A DNA stretch of 64,000 nucleotides from Deuterostichococcus epilithicus (taxonomy: Eukaryota; Chlorophyta; Trebouxiophyceae; Prasiolales; Stichococcaceae): NCBI GenBank assembly GCA_033439295.1, contig JAVTLE010000010.1:1426001-1490000 (forward strand). Direction: 5' to 3'. Below, piece by piece: positions 48,248 to 59,892 of this stretch (position 1 is its first letter; the number at the start of each line of letters is the position of its first letter). A program made the position numbers and the translations under genes. The notes beneath the pieces are model-generated. The model was not told where the DNA came from. It saw nothing but the letters and a program-made list of their open reading frames with translations, and ran no database searches.

Positions 48248-50171
48248 ATGGCTGCCGCAATGATGACCCCGATGGTAGCCAAGCCGTTCAGCGCAGCACG
48301 CGTGGCGGTCCGGCCCGCACAGCAGCGATGCCTCAGGCTCGCCGTCGCTGCCTCCAGCCAGAAATCCAGCCCGCTGCAGACAGCCATCTCCAGCCTCAGG
48401 TCGGTCACACGTATTTGCAGGTCCTTGAGGGTGCTGGAGGGTGCTCCGCTGGCGGTGGATCGGGCCTCAGCAGCCAACAGCACCTTGCTGGGCAATCTGC
48501 TCCAAAAGACACAAAGGCGACGGCCGCTTGTTGCCGTCGTGCTGGACGGCTACAAGACAACTATGTTGTGAAATCTCGCACCTTCCGCGGGCTCCTGTAC
48601 TCGCGAGTCATACATCCAGCCCTGGTGATCAGACATCCGAGTGTCAGCTGAAGCCTCCAAGATCGTAGCGCATGCGCCCTGAATGTTGACACGGTGTGCC
48701 TGCGTGCAGAGCGGTCGAGCTCCCAGCGGTGGTGAAGCCGGCAGCCACAGCGTTTGTAGCCAATGTGCTGCTTGCGCTGCCAGCGGCTGCCGAGCCCGGC
48801 AAGATTTTCGACTTCAACCTAACGCTGCCCATCATGGTCACGGAGTTCCTGCTGCTCATGGTGAGTGCTTTCTGCGATCACACGCAGCCCCTCAAAACCC
48901 TGTCTCCCCGTTGGGGCGGAAACTGTGACTGGCGAGACAGGCCGAGCGCAGGAACACCTTGTGCCATGCATGCAAGCGCAGCTGACGCCAGCCTGCGGTC
49001 AACGTTCGCCGACATCGTGCACACAGGTGTTCCTGGACAAGACGTGGTTCGGCCCCGTCGGTAAGCAGCTGGAGGACCGCGATGCATACCTGCGCGAGAA
49101 GCTGTCCTCGGTGAAGGGCGACAGCGGCGAGCTCCAACGCCTGCAGGTGGCCCCCTCCATCTGTGCCGTTTCATCCCTACCTCGTTCAGTGGCAGGGTGG
49201 AGCGTCGAAGACTGGTGGCTTTCGCCAGGGCAAACTGGCGGGGCAACGCACACAGGCACTGCAGCTCCTGGAAGCCTTGACAACTCTGGAAGTCCCGATG
49301 GTGGAGGGGAGGCGAAACGGGGTGCCGCGGCACACGCACAGGCCGCCATGCGCTCAGGCGCCTCTGGCCCCAATTCCCTCCCGACAGTCGCCCAGCCGTT
49401 CCTCTGCCTGTTGGACGCCAGCTCGCACAGCGCAACGCTCACGGCGTCGCATCCTGGTGGCTGCCGCAGGAGGAGGCTGAGCGCGTGGTGTCGGAGGCGC
49501 GCAAGGAGGCGCAGGCCACCATCGCAGAGGCAAAGGCCTCCACGCAGGAGGAGCAGAACAAGAAGCTCGCCGAGGTCAAGGCGGTGCGTGTGCCTTCTTT
49601 ACTCGTGACTTTCCACCGTCATCTAGCGAGCCTTGTAGATGGGTGCCAGCCCTGATGGCACACCTTCGGGCTGCCAGTGGCAGCAGCCCTTGGCAGTCCA
49701 ACCTTCATAAGGAGCCCATACCCATCATGCAGCCTGACTGGGGCGTCTATGCGCATGACACCAGCACCCTGCTGAGCCGTGCTGAGCCGGCGGTCGTCAC
49801 TGTCACGCAGCGGATCGACAAGGAGCTGCAGCAGGCGCTGGACACCCTGGAGAAGGAGAAGGACGCTGCGCTGCAGGACCTCGACGCCCAGGTGTGTTTC
49901 TGCAAGGGAGAGGTTACTACAGTTTGTGCGTGTTGGACGGAGTCAGCTTTGTAGTGTAAGGGGGGGTGTATGAACAACGGGGCATGTGGCGGATGCTCAA
50001 AGAGGCGCATGTCAAACGGCATGTGCCACACTTCATGCCTTCCGCCCCTTCCAGTTTGCACCGCTCCTACCGACTGGGTTTTGATGCGGTACCACTCATG
50101 CCTTGCAGGTCAACAAGCTGTCGACGGAGATCATGGACCAGGTGCTGCCGGAGGGCATCAAGCTCGACTGA
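48248..50171 (+). CDS. ATPG: Chloroplast ATP synthase CF0 subunit b' (subunit II)
   Basis: Part of the peripheral stalk that holds CF1 against rotation in the thylakoid membrane. Six exons close in frame to 226 aa: 48248-48399, 48710-48860, 49027-49146, 49470-49583, 49811-49891, 50109-50171. Residues 1-51 are an Ala/Arg/Ser-rich stromal transit peptide. A hydrophobic thylakoid-transfer segment ending LPAAAEPG (about 79) follows, so the targeting signal is bipartite, as in plant AtpG. The mature protein starts near KIFDFNLTLPIMVTEFLLLM, the single membrane span, then continues FGPVGKQLEDRDAYLREKL and a long charged coiled coil, ending LPEGIKLD. Length and pattern match the plant nuclear-encoded b' subunit rather than the plastid-encoded b. 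A TGTAA at 50429-50433, 258 bases past the stop, may be its polyadenylation signal. Confidence 0.93.
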
Positions 50172-50923
50172 TCTTGCTCGCCGCTGGAGATGATGGGAGT
50201 GCAGCCCTGAGCCGACTCTGGGCACCGCTTGCTGCTCCACCTGCAGCGGACGATCATTGCTCATGGCTGCTGACCATCACTTTTGCCGCCGGACCAACAA
50301 TGTACAGCGCTGCGGCAGGGCAGGCCTGACATGTGCAAAGGGCCATGCGTCTCGTTGAAAACTGCAATTTTAAGGTTGGAAGCCAGACCGTCCTTCATTC
50401 AGTGCAAGGAGCAGACTGTCTGGCACACTGTAATCATCTGCAGAACCCAGGCCTCCGATAAAACTAGACGCGAAATAGCCGACTGGGATGCTTTGTTGGA
50501 ATGATCAGGTACAGAACAACCATTGTTCAGGCATGGAACAGCTTTTGAACATGCTACAAATGGTGCTGACAGTGGTTCATCACCATAGCGGCGGCGACAG
50601 TGTTCAGTCAGACCCTGGGCGTCGGCATCATCACCATTGGATGCCGTGTCCTCCAGCAACTCGTACATTCTATGCATGCAGCACCCAATGCAGTTGTGAA
50701 TTGGTTTGAGAGATTGATTGTACCTATGTAGCCTTCATGCAGTGAGCAAACAATCAATGCATGTCATGCACATGCCCCAGAGCGCCCTCAGCAGCTGTCA
50801 GACAGATCACGTGCATTCAAATTCACTGCCATCCCCTGGCCTGGCAGCTGCCAGCGGCATTCAGATTCGTATAAAGAACGTTACATTTTGGCAGTGCGTT
50901 GCAGGTTGCATGCATACTGCAGC
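50172..50923. other. 3' region of ATPG and promoter of the Nudix gene
   Basis: No gene is recognised. The region is AT-richer than average and contains the TGTAA noted for ATPG. Confidence 0.45.
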
Positions 50924-52115
50924 ATGAGCGAGCTGGTGCCGAGAGTTGGTATTGGAGTGATCATCTTTCGGGGCACCCGTGTTCTGGGCGGCTGGAGGTG
51001 ATCAATGCTGATGTTTGATGTGTCATCCATCTGCTTGCCATCAAGAGGCTCAGGCTTGGATTGCATACTCCTGATGAGACCCGGCAGGTTTCACAAAAAG
51101 CCGTGGACGCAGCACGTCTGCATGTTCTGCGGCAGTGCTGCTGTGGGAAATTAGTGCTTGGTTCTTACAGCGGCTGTTGTCCGGCATCGCTGAAGGGGGT
51201 CAGTTATATTCGACGCCACCAACCGCCGTCATGCATGCAGCAGTTGGTCTGGGGTAGAGACGAACAGTGCATTGCGCGTTCAGTTCACGCATGGATGCAG
51301 CAGAGGGGTTCATCAGCAGTGCGTCTGCCTATTACTGGTCTCATCACCAATTGGCGATGAGAATACACATCGTTGAATATCTGGTAATCTGCTGCCCAGT
51401 CAGCCTGAGTGAGGGTTGGCGGTCATGACCTCTCGCTGTCACAAGGCTGCTGTTATACTAACAGGGACAGTGGTTCGATTGCAGAAAGGGCAAAGGCAAG
51501 CTCGGCGCCGGCGAGTTTGCTCTGCCGGGCGGCCACTTGGACGCTGGCGAGTCCCTGGAGGAGTGTGCGGCACGAGAGGCATGTTTTGAGAAGATGTACA
51601 TGATTTATTTGTGGCTGCGGTTGCTGCGATGGGCCAGCTCATGCTCAACATGCAGGAAAGACGGTATCTAACCGCGCATGAGAGCATGCTCCCCATGTGA
51701 TGCCTGCAGGTTATGGAGGAGACCGGGCTGGTGCTCCGAAATATACGTTTCGAGCGCGTGGAAAACTGTGTGCACCGCCGGGACGGCAAAATTATCGCAC
51801 ATTACGTCACAATCTTCATGAGGGGCGACGTCGATGAGGTGCAACCTGCTGCATTGTGCTCGGTCTGGATCATCATGTATTGGTACAGAATGGCAAATTG
51901 CGGCAACATGCTGAACCTCATGCCTGTGATGATGTCTTTCGGGGAGTTCACAGGATGCAGAGCCCCAGAACATAGAGCCCGACAAGTGCGAGGGCTGGCA
52001 GTGGGCAGAGTGGAGGGACATCCCGCGGCCCGCCTTTCAGGGCTTGCACCAGATGCTGGACGCAGCGGCGGCTGGCAAATACGACCCCTTCCAAATGCAC
52101 CGTGATACGAGATAG
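50924..52115 (+). CDS. Nudix hydrolase, NUDT15 / plant NUDX1 type
   Basis: Likely cleaves damaged or modified nucleoside triphosphates such as 8-oxo-dGTP; related plant NUDX1 enzymes can also act on prenyl diphosphates. Four exons close in frame to 152 aa: 50924-50997, 51485-51578, 51710-51838, 51954-52115. The protein starts [16 protein letters not shown], then [17 protein letters not shown]. The Nudix box GX5EX7REUXEEXGU is complete at about residues 41-63 (G41, E47, REVMEE at 55-60, G62). [25 protein letters not shown] and YDPFQMH follow NUDT15 closely, as does the length. No transit peptide is seen, so the cytosol is likely. The second intron appears to use a GC donor (GAG|GCATGT at 51579), because the Nudix box is only continuous that way. 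The gene follows ATPG on the same strand. Confidence 0.9.
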
Positions 52116-52297
52116 CAGAAGCCATGCGGCAGAGCATCGCCAGGATCGCCAGGAAGCAGAGTTGGTCTGTCGTATGATGAACAGAAAGACAAACCGTTTG
52201 CGGGGTCGTGCTTCTGAGAGCAATATGAATTTAAATGGACGCTCATAAATTATGTGTCAGCGCGCGCAGCTGCCGCACACGTGACTCAGGCTGCACT

Positions 52298-55200
52298 TCA
52301 CGTCTCCTCTGGCACATCGCACTCCTGGACTTCTCGAGTCGCTGGCACGTACGCCGCAAACGTGCCTTCGGCCGAGAACGCGCCCTGAAGCAGAGTTGAG
52401 AAGTTGAAAGGAGCCTGCAACACGTACCAGCCGCAACTGCAGCTATGCCCGCAATCGCAGCGCAGACACAGAGCACAATGCATCCTGCAGGCGTCAAGGC
52501 GAGTGCCGCACACAGCACCGCGTGTATGGTCCAACATCACCCTGACCGACCCTTCTTAAAATCCCCGAGTGCAGCACTTGCTCACCGGGTTAAGGCACAC
52601 GCAGTCCTCAAAGGTCGTGGACGCGAGCGGCGAGCTGGCGTCCGCCAGCACCAGCAGGTGCGGAGCCGGGTACAGCCCCAGCGAGTGGTCGTGCTGCCAC
52701 GCCACGGGCTTGGACTCCAGCGGCACGGGGGCCAGGTGCGACTGCTGCAGCAGCGTCATGGCCAGCTGCCGGAACACCTCCTCCGGCGCGTCGCCGCCTG
52801 CAAAGCGAGCGCATCAGCACATCGGCATTGCCGCACGCCAGGCGCGGGATGAGTACTGCTGTATCCCCTCAGGTGCACGGCAGCTGTGAAGAGCTGGTGA
52901 CTGCTTTGCGGCTGCGACGCCGACAAGCCCGAACACAAACAATGGTGAGGTCGGCACTTTGCATGTGGGGGACCTGCGCTGAGGTATCAGAGGCCAAGAG
53001 CGACAAGAGCGACAGTTGCGCGTGGAAGGCGTAGCACTCAATCTCTGGGGCACCCTGGCGGCCGCCACCAGCACCAGGCTGGGTGATGCGGGTGCCGCGG
53101 CAGACACGCAGCGGCGTCTGGGGGTGGCATGGGGCACCCGCGGCGCACGGGCCCTGTGCTGGACTGTCGTGATGTGATGCAGAACCCAGGAGTGACAGAG
53201 CCGTGCGGGGCGCGGCACCTGGAGGCGGCATGAGGCACTGGCGGCGCATGCTGTGTTCAACGTCGTCCCGGAAGAACACCAGCTGCTGCGTGCCATGGCG
53301 CACGCGGCACGGGTTGCTGCCAAATACCGCGCCGGGCAGCTGCGCAGCAGCATATGCTCCAATCAGTGGATTTCGAGCACGGAACCGGTGTCAGGTTCGG
53401 CGTCGACACAATCAGAGCGGACAAGCCAAGAATGCTGATTGGAAAGTGATGTGTGGAAGGGTGTTCGCACCTCTTCTGCCAACTTTTCCGTGAAGTAGGT
53501 CGGCAGCGGCGGCCGCGGCAGCACGGCGGCAGGCCCTGGGTCGTCGGGTCCCGGGACAAACAATATCTTGCTGCCTTCCTGCAGGTGCACTGCCCACTCT
53601 CAACGTGTCTCGCAAGCAGGTGTAGCTGTTGCAACCGAGGTTGCTAAGAGGGAACTATCAAGTATGAGCAGACGCCTTGTCAGTATGGCCAAGAGCCATG
53701 CTCGCAAGGGAGGGGCACCCAGCGCGCTCACGCAGCTGCACTTTGCGGCTGCGCATACAACACCAAAGACAGCAGCGACACACGGCACCCAACCTGAAAA
53801 ATGTGCAGCTGGCAGGCGCAGCGAGCAGGGACGCACCTGTATCCGGCGGAAGGTGCGCAGAAGCGCGGCTAGGGCATTGAAGTTTTCCCGGATGCCTGCA
53901 AAACCGGCGCTGGTGGCGGCGCCCGCATCCGACTGAAAGTTGCCCATCAGCACGAACAGCTTGGGCACTGCCTCCGCCTCCTCGAAGCCTGCGTTGCATC
54001 CGCAGGTGCTTTCCTGTCTGTAGGTTTTGGGCCGGCGAGCTCACCGATTGCCGCAGCTGGCATTGGCGCCGCTTCACTATAGAGCCATGCAAGATATGGA
54101 CGGAGTCGTGGCGAGTTGGACGTCGAGCACAGAGCCAAAGAGCTGGCACTCGGGCGCTCATAAGCGTTGCATGGCACGCCCAGATTTGCAGACCGAGTTG
54201 AATTGCAAGTCAGTACAACGTGGCGCTCCCGAGACCCCTGACCGCACCGCCGAAGATGGTGCGCAGCCGGTCGAAGGTTGCCGGCTTGTCCAGCCAGATG
54301 TCGGATAGCACCACGATGCTGTCGGCCTCGTTGTCGCCCTCCCACTGCGCCGCCCGCATCAGGTCGTCCGCCCGCAGTGGCGGCCCGCCGAAAAAATCGA
54401 GGCCCTGCGTCAAGTTTTGAGTGATTGAGCGCAGCGGCTGGATTAGGTTTGATGCTGCTGCTGCTGCTGCTGCTGCTGCTGTGCAGCCCAATGCCATCGA
54501 CCCGCAGCAGCGGCCCCGCCGGAGAATTCGAGGCGCCAGGGATCCGAGTCGGGCTCCAGGGCCGAGCCAGGCCTGGACTGGACGATTGAACTGAACGCGC
54601 ACCTTGCCGGCAATGACGGAGGCCTCGCGCGACTCCACCGGCGGCAGCCCCAGCGCCGACACCTTGAAGGCGCCGTTGTGCTGCAGCTGGCCCTCCGCCA
54701 CCACGATGCAGTTCTCTGCGGGGCACCGGTGGCTTTGGTTCATGAAGTGTCGGCCGTCCCACTGCGCACATGCTCGCTTGCTGTGCATTGGCCAGAAGCC
54801 GTCTTGCGCCTAGCCGGCAAGCATTGCAGCAACCGAGGTGTGTCAACGTCCCATCCCTGGGCTTCCAACACAAACCTGCGCCCAGGCGGTGCTGCTGCGA
54901 CCGGTGGGGGCTCTGTTGAGTCTGCCGTTAGATGGCTCCCGCGCCACATCCGGTCAATAGAAACTGGCAGCAGAAGCGTCTACCAGTGGTGAAGCCGTGG
55001 CCGCTGGCGGTGCCAACAGTACGCACCAGGACCCATTCGCTGTGTGTCAGAACGAGGTTCAGCAGCAGTGCCTTGCCGGTGGTGATGCCGCGGCCGTCGG
55101 CGGTGCCCGATCTGACCAATGGCAGTGACGTGGACAGATCCTCGCTGGGCTAATCCGCCTCGCGAATTCCTTCTTTCTCTCTAATCATTACATCCCTTAT

Positions 55201-56855
55201 AGTGGTCGGGCTGTGGAAAGTCTCAACAGCAGCGCCCCACCGGTGATGAAGCCATGGCCGACGGCGGCGCCCGTCAGGTCCAGCGGCAGTGACGCGGACA
55301 GATCCTCGATGCTGTAGCAGCCGTCCTCCGTCTGCGTGATGCAGCCCATCACGATGCGCGTCTGCCCCACCACGCCCAGCATCGCCTTCAGCTCCGTCAG
55401 CTGCAGCAGAATGGGGCAAAACTGGAAATTGAAAGCCGGCTTCGCGGACTCGCACACATGCCCAGTGGAGAAAGGCTGCTCGCCCGCCACTCCCGACATC
55501 GCATTCAGCTCAGCGCGCTGCGGCACGGGGGTGCGATTGGGAGCCCCGATTTACGCATCCCGAACTCGCACATGCTCAGTCTTGTAGTGCCATGCAGCAT
55601 AGCCTTCAGTCCCGTCCGCTGCCGCGGCAGGGAGGCGCAGTTGCTGAGGGGTCAACATCCAGCGCTCCTGCTGCGATCCCCGTCCACATACGCTGTGCGG
55701 CGGGCACGGAGCATGCCCACAGGCAGCAACAGCAGTGCGGCAGCTGATGCGCGATGCCAGCGCCAAGCGCTCGGCACAGAATGGCACTGCTGCAACACGG
55801 GTGTCGCTGCTGTCGTGCCACCTGGATCGTCCCTTGCTGCCGTAGTATGGCCTGGGCAGAGGGGAGGGGGGGGGCACCTCGATGTAGGACTCTGAGGAGC
55901 CGTCCNNGNTGGCGGGCTTGTACCAGCCCTTCTTGCGCCGCAGCCGCTGGTGCAGCATGTAGAAGCGGTTTATGTACAGGTCCATCTTGTCCTGCACGCA
56001 ACAACACTTGCCCGCCATTGCGACGGCCCAGCTGCAACGTGCCTCAACGTTTTCCCGAAACGGTCGAGCTGGCATGCCACAGCAATCGAGGGGTCCACCT
56101 TACGGTGACCGCGGTCCTCCTTGTGTCGATCAGCATCAGCATTATCCGTGGCACTGTCCAGCCGACATGGTTTGCTTGCCTGCGCTGAGCCGAGCAGCTT
56201 TGGGGCCGTCTCCGCCATGTAGAAGCACTTGCGCACCGGGTCGTACAGGACTTTCGGCACCTCAAAGGCGCTGACTACCTGCACGAGAATGCGGGCGCAA
56301 TGAGGACCAGCGGAATTGACCCAGTCCCCGCTTGCGCCGCACAAAGGTGCCTGCTAAGGCTCCATGCGAGACTGCTGCGCATGCAGGTGGCTGCAGCAGG
56401 AGCTGCAGCCCGTCTGGCAGCGCTGGGTGGGCCAGAGCACGGCAAACCTGGATGAAATCCTCCTGCTGCGATGCGCCATGCATCATCTGCAGCGCAGCCT
56501 TGATCTGCTCCGCCGTGACCTTGATGGACCCGCCTGTGATGGACGCACATGCTGCCTGTAAGCATCTGCCGCTATGAAGCTGATCAAAGGCCGCGCGGCA
56601 GACATGCACGCAGATGCGTCAGACAGCGCATCATGAAATGTCATGGTTGCGTCCATGTGTCGACTCCGACCGCACGGGCCAGCACAACACGATTGCACCT
56701 GTGTCCACGGTGTTGAACAGCGTCTGCAGCTGGTCATCGTCGTCGCCGCTGTGTTGCAGCCACTGCAGCAAGAGCTTGATGGCCTGGTCCTCAAGGCGGA
56801 AGCCGGCCAGCGACGCCTGCTCCTGGATGAGCTTGCGATCGGACATGCTCACCAT
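52298..56855 (-). CDS. DPB2: DNA polymerase epsilon subunit 2
   Basis: Second-largest subunit of the leading-strand polymerase; it links Pol epsilon to the CMG helicase that contains MCM6. The N-terminal exon (start 56855, or 56846 at the second Met) reads MSDRKLIQEQASLAGFRLED, a C-helix/AAA-like lid domain. Further minus-strand exons give VTAEQIKAALQMMHG, FEVPKVLYDPVRKCFYM, DKMDLYINRFYMLHQRLRR, QTRIVMGCITQTEDGCYSIE (OB-fold), SIVVLSDIWLDKPATFDRL, KLFVLMGNFQSD, LFVPGPDDPGPAAVLPRPPL, NPCRVRHGTQQLVFFRDD and AAWQHDHSLGLYPAPHLLVL-like sequence, ending ECDVPEET. The calcineurin-like phosphoesterase fold is expected to be inactive, as in all B-subunits; the PGPxDPGP block is diagnostic. Ambiguous bases at 55906-55909 lie inside one exon. 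Exon boundaries are approximate. Confidence 0.9.
54453..54481 (+). repeat. (CTG)9 trinucleotide repeat in a DPB2 intron
   Basis: Nine CTG units (CAG on the gene strand) lie between the exons encoding the OB-fold end and SIVVLSDIWLDKP. The position is intronic in the model used here. Confidence 0.9.
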
Positions 56856-57487
56856 CTCGGCCGTTGTTCAATATAATTGTTGGAGTCAGACTCTGGTGCG
56901 TCACATCCCTGCCGTTGGGATGGAGCACCAAATATTCTTGATGGCAGCCCCAGAACTTATTGATCGGTTTCCCAACCGGCGCGATTTATTGAGGCGCGAT
57001 TCCGCCAGCTGCGTTCTTGCGCTGCGAACCTCAAGATCAAACCCAAACAACGAGGAGTAACACGCGTGCACGGGATTGCACCTGTGTCACTCAGTGTCTG
57101 ACAAATACTCGGCCTTGGGGTGTGCGCACAGTTTCAGCTGAACTGAACGACTTGCTAGCACTCTTGTGCAAACATTGTGGTTGAGCAGGAACCAGAAACT
57201 TGCAGCAAAATTCGTATTTGAAAACTGCCATTTCTGCGAACGGCTTCCTGCAGCCTCAACATGACGAGCATCTGCCGGCCAGATACTCGGATGCACTTGC
57301 GCATGTCTTTGCAGCGTTCTGAGTGTTCCAATCGGGCTGCCTGCTGTGCACACGCAGTGTATCACACTTCCGACACCATCCACCTTTTTCGGAAATCCAG
57401 TGACAGCGTCTGGTTCGCCGCTGGGCTTGCAAATGTCAAGCATGACGTCTGCCTCATTCTGAAACATTCAGAGCACCGCCCGCAGCC
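56856..57487. promoter_or_regulatory. Divergent promoter region, DPB2 / cyclophilin-like gene
   Basis: The stretch separates two divergent start codons. No exact E2F consensus was found. No gene or repeat is recognised. Confidence 0.35.
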
Positions 57488-59449
57488 ATGGGCAAGGGAG
57501 GCACCAAGTTCGAGGGCGAAGCCATTGGCGTGCGCGGCAAAAAGTTCAAGTCCTACACCCTCAAGGACCGCAAGAAGGACCTGGAGGAGTTCCAGAAGTC
57601 GGGCGTGCACCCAGAGATCGAGGCGGTGCGGCAGAAGCGGGCGGAGGACGCGCTGCTGGCGCTGCCGGATGTAGAGACCGGGCGGCCGCGCACCTACCTG
57701 GAGTTTACCATCGACAAAGTCGCCGCTGGTGAGCGACGAATATGCTCCACCAGTTGTGCTTTCTGTTCGTCGGTCCGACAGACGCTCCTTTACACCAAGC
57801 AGTGACAGGAGAAGCAGGCGCATCCCGATCATGTGGGCGTGCGGGAAACCCTGCATAGCAGGTCCCAACAGTTTCATCGTGCATGGCGGCAGGCAAGGTG
57901 GTGTTCGAGGTGTTCCAGGACATCACGCCGCTGCCGGCGCGCGCGTTCATCAACCGCTGCCGCCCAGGGTCCACATCCACAGTCCAGGGCACGCAGGTGC
58001 ACAGAGTGCTGCCGGGCATGGGCATCTACATGGGCCTCAATCCCAGGTGCGCAGCTTGCACCCAGCAGGTAGCATGCCCTTCTCTCCGGTACGCAGCGCG
58101 ATATCAGGAGGCATGCAGCAGGAGCGTCAGAGGAAGCTGGCGGGACTGCAAACTTTGTCATGAGCTGCTTAGGGCCGCCCGCGAGGCTGCCATGCCTATC
58201 ATGTGCGCTGCAAGCAGCGTGTACAGCCGCAGCAGTGCGACCCCTCATCATCGCACTGCAAAACCCTAAACCAGATGGTTCCAACACTTGCTGGCGCAGG
58301 TTCAAGGGGGAGGCCAGTAAGCTCAGGAACCTCAGCGGGCTGCGGCATGTGGACGGGCACACGGTCTCGATTTCGCCGGACGGCACCGAGATCGTGGTGT
58401 CCCTGGGTCGGTCGCTCACTCTGGACGCCTCCTACATGGTGGGTGGCGTCAGCTTGCCTGAACCAGCGCCTTTCGAAAGAACAGGACTACACTGGCGCTG
58501 TGTGTATCATGATGACGTTGGCAGCGCACTGCGCACACCAAGCAGGGTGCGTGGTCAGATGGGCCGCCGCCGCCATCCGGGAGCGCCCTTCAGGGGCAGC
58601 AACGGCAGCTGCCATGACCTGCTGCGCCGGCCGAGGGCAACGCTACTGAGGAAGGGGTCTATGCGCACACCGCAGGTGGTGGGGCGGGTGCAGCAGGGAC
58701 AGGAGGTGCTGAGCCAGATACTGGACCTGGGAGTCGATGCACACGACGCGCCCGCCGCCCGCGTCACCATCTCGGCCTGCGGCATGACCAACTCGAAGGG
58801 TGCGCCGCAGATTTGTAGATCTGCTGTGGCCGGGCAATTGTCTGCAGTGCTGCCATCGCATCTGTCACACTCACGCTGCTTGTTGGGAGGATGCTGGCGC
58901 TGGTTCTCTTGGACGCGTTTGCGGTACTGCTCCGGGCCTGCCTGCCATGGCAACAGCTCGAAATCATGCCCTGGCTCATTGCTCGGTCGCTCATTGGGTG
59001 GTCTTGCACGCAGGCGTGATCGAGACGGATACTGCAGAAGCAGCGGCGGCGCAGCGGCGAAAGGAGACGCCTGAAGAGACGGCCGCACGCCTGGCGAAGG
59101 AGTCGCATGCCACGCAGGACAGCATCAGGTGGGTCACTTCTATGCACTTTTGGCATGGTACCATCTTCAGCCAGTGGTGCGCTGGCTCACCGCTCGCTAC
59201 AGCTGGTCTGCTTCATGAGCGTGATTGACCCTGTGCCATTCGCGCATCCCGGTTTTGGCGACAAAATCGGCTCCAGGTGCGTGACCTTCAATGCCTTGCA
59301 GGGAAGCGCTGCAGGCGGGTCTGAAACGGAAGGAGCCTGCCGCAGAGGCTGCGGGGGCAGCAGCAGCGCCTGCTGCAAAGATTAAGCGGGGCCATTACGA
59401 TGTTCTTGGCGCAGGCAGCAGCGACAGCTCGTCATCCGACGAAAGCTGA
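57488..59449 (+). CDS. Divergent cyclophilin-like protein
   Basis: Six exons close in frame to 306 aa: 57488-57728, 57893-58046, 58300-58438, 58676-58799, 59014-59128, 59302-59449. The first 70 residues are highly charged (MGKGGTKFEGEAIGVRGKKF). Residues from about 72 on resemble a cyclophilin fold: RTYLEFTIDKVAAGKVVFEV, then TPLPARAFINRCR, VHRVLPGMG and, later, VGRVQQGQEVLSQI. In active cyclophilins the equivalent block is FHRVIPGFMxQGGD; here the Gln-Gly-Gly-Asp part is absent and the usual catalytic Trp is not seen, so isomerase activity is doubtful. The C-terminal quarter is Ala/Glu/Lys-rich with a basic KIKRGH and an acidic-serine tail ending SSDSSSSDES, features of nuclear proteins. Role unknown; a scaffold or spliceosome-associated cyclophilin is one possibility. 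Confidence 0.65.
58261..58269 (+). promoter_or_regulatory. Telo-box-like AAACCCTAA
   Basis: An exact AAACCCTAA telo-box lies in an intron of the cyclophilin-like gene. In land plants this motif marks promoters of growth-related genes; intronic position here makes function doubtful. Confidence 0.3.
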
Positions 59450-59892
59450 TATGTGTATGCCCCGCAGTGGCGACATGCAAGGTTGTTTGCCTTCTGTACA
59501 GTAAAGTAGTAGGCACGAGAAGTAGCTCGTTTGTGAACTGGCAGGCTGGCACGGATGCTGTTCCAACCCGGCTGATGATCGTGCGAACGCTCTAAGCTCT
59601 GAAATAAGCGTCATTCGCTTTGAACACGTGGACCTAGCTGAATGATCGGGAGACCCCGTTGCAAGGAGAATTCTCGATCAGATCAGGGTGACAGTGCGGC
59701 ATCACGAGCAGCAGCAGCGGGTGAGAAGTTTGGGCGTGACCCGTCATGGTCTGCAAGCTGAAGCCAGCAACACGTCAGTCTCAGCAGGCGGAGTCATGTC
59801 GAAGCTCGGGTGCCTCGGGATGGCAACCCAGCCTGTGACGTCTGCCTCGTGGTGGTTGATGCACCAATCAACTGCTCCATGGCCGCGGGCCA
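59450..59892. other. Convergent 3' region
   Basis: The stretch lies between the cyclophilin-like stop and the presumed end of the next minus-strand gene. No gene or repeat is recognised. Confidence 0.4.

Noticed and set aside
55906-55909. Ambiguous bases as a sign of a broken DPB2
   Set aside because: They are unresolved base calls in an otherwise conserved exon, so no conclusion about the gene is warranted.
58261-58269. Interstitial telomere or promoter telo-box
   Set aside because: A single intronic copy is too little for a telomere relic and is in the wrong place for a promoter element.
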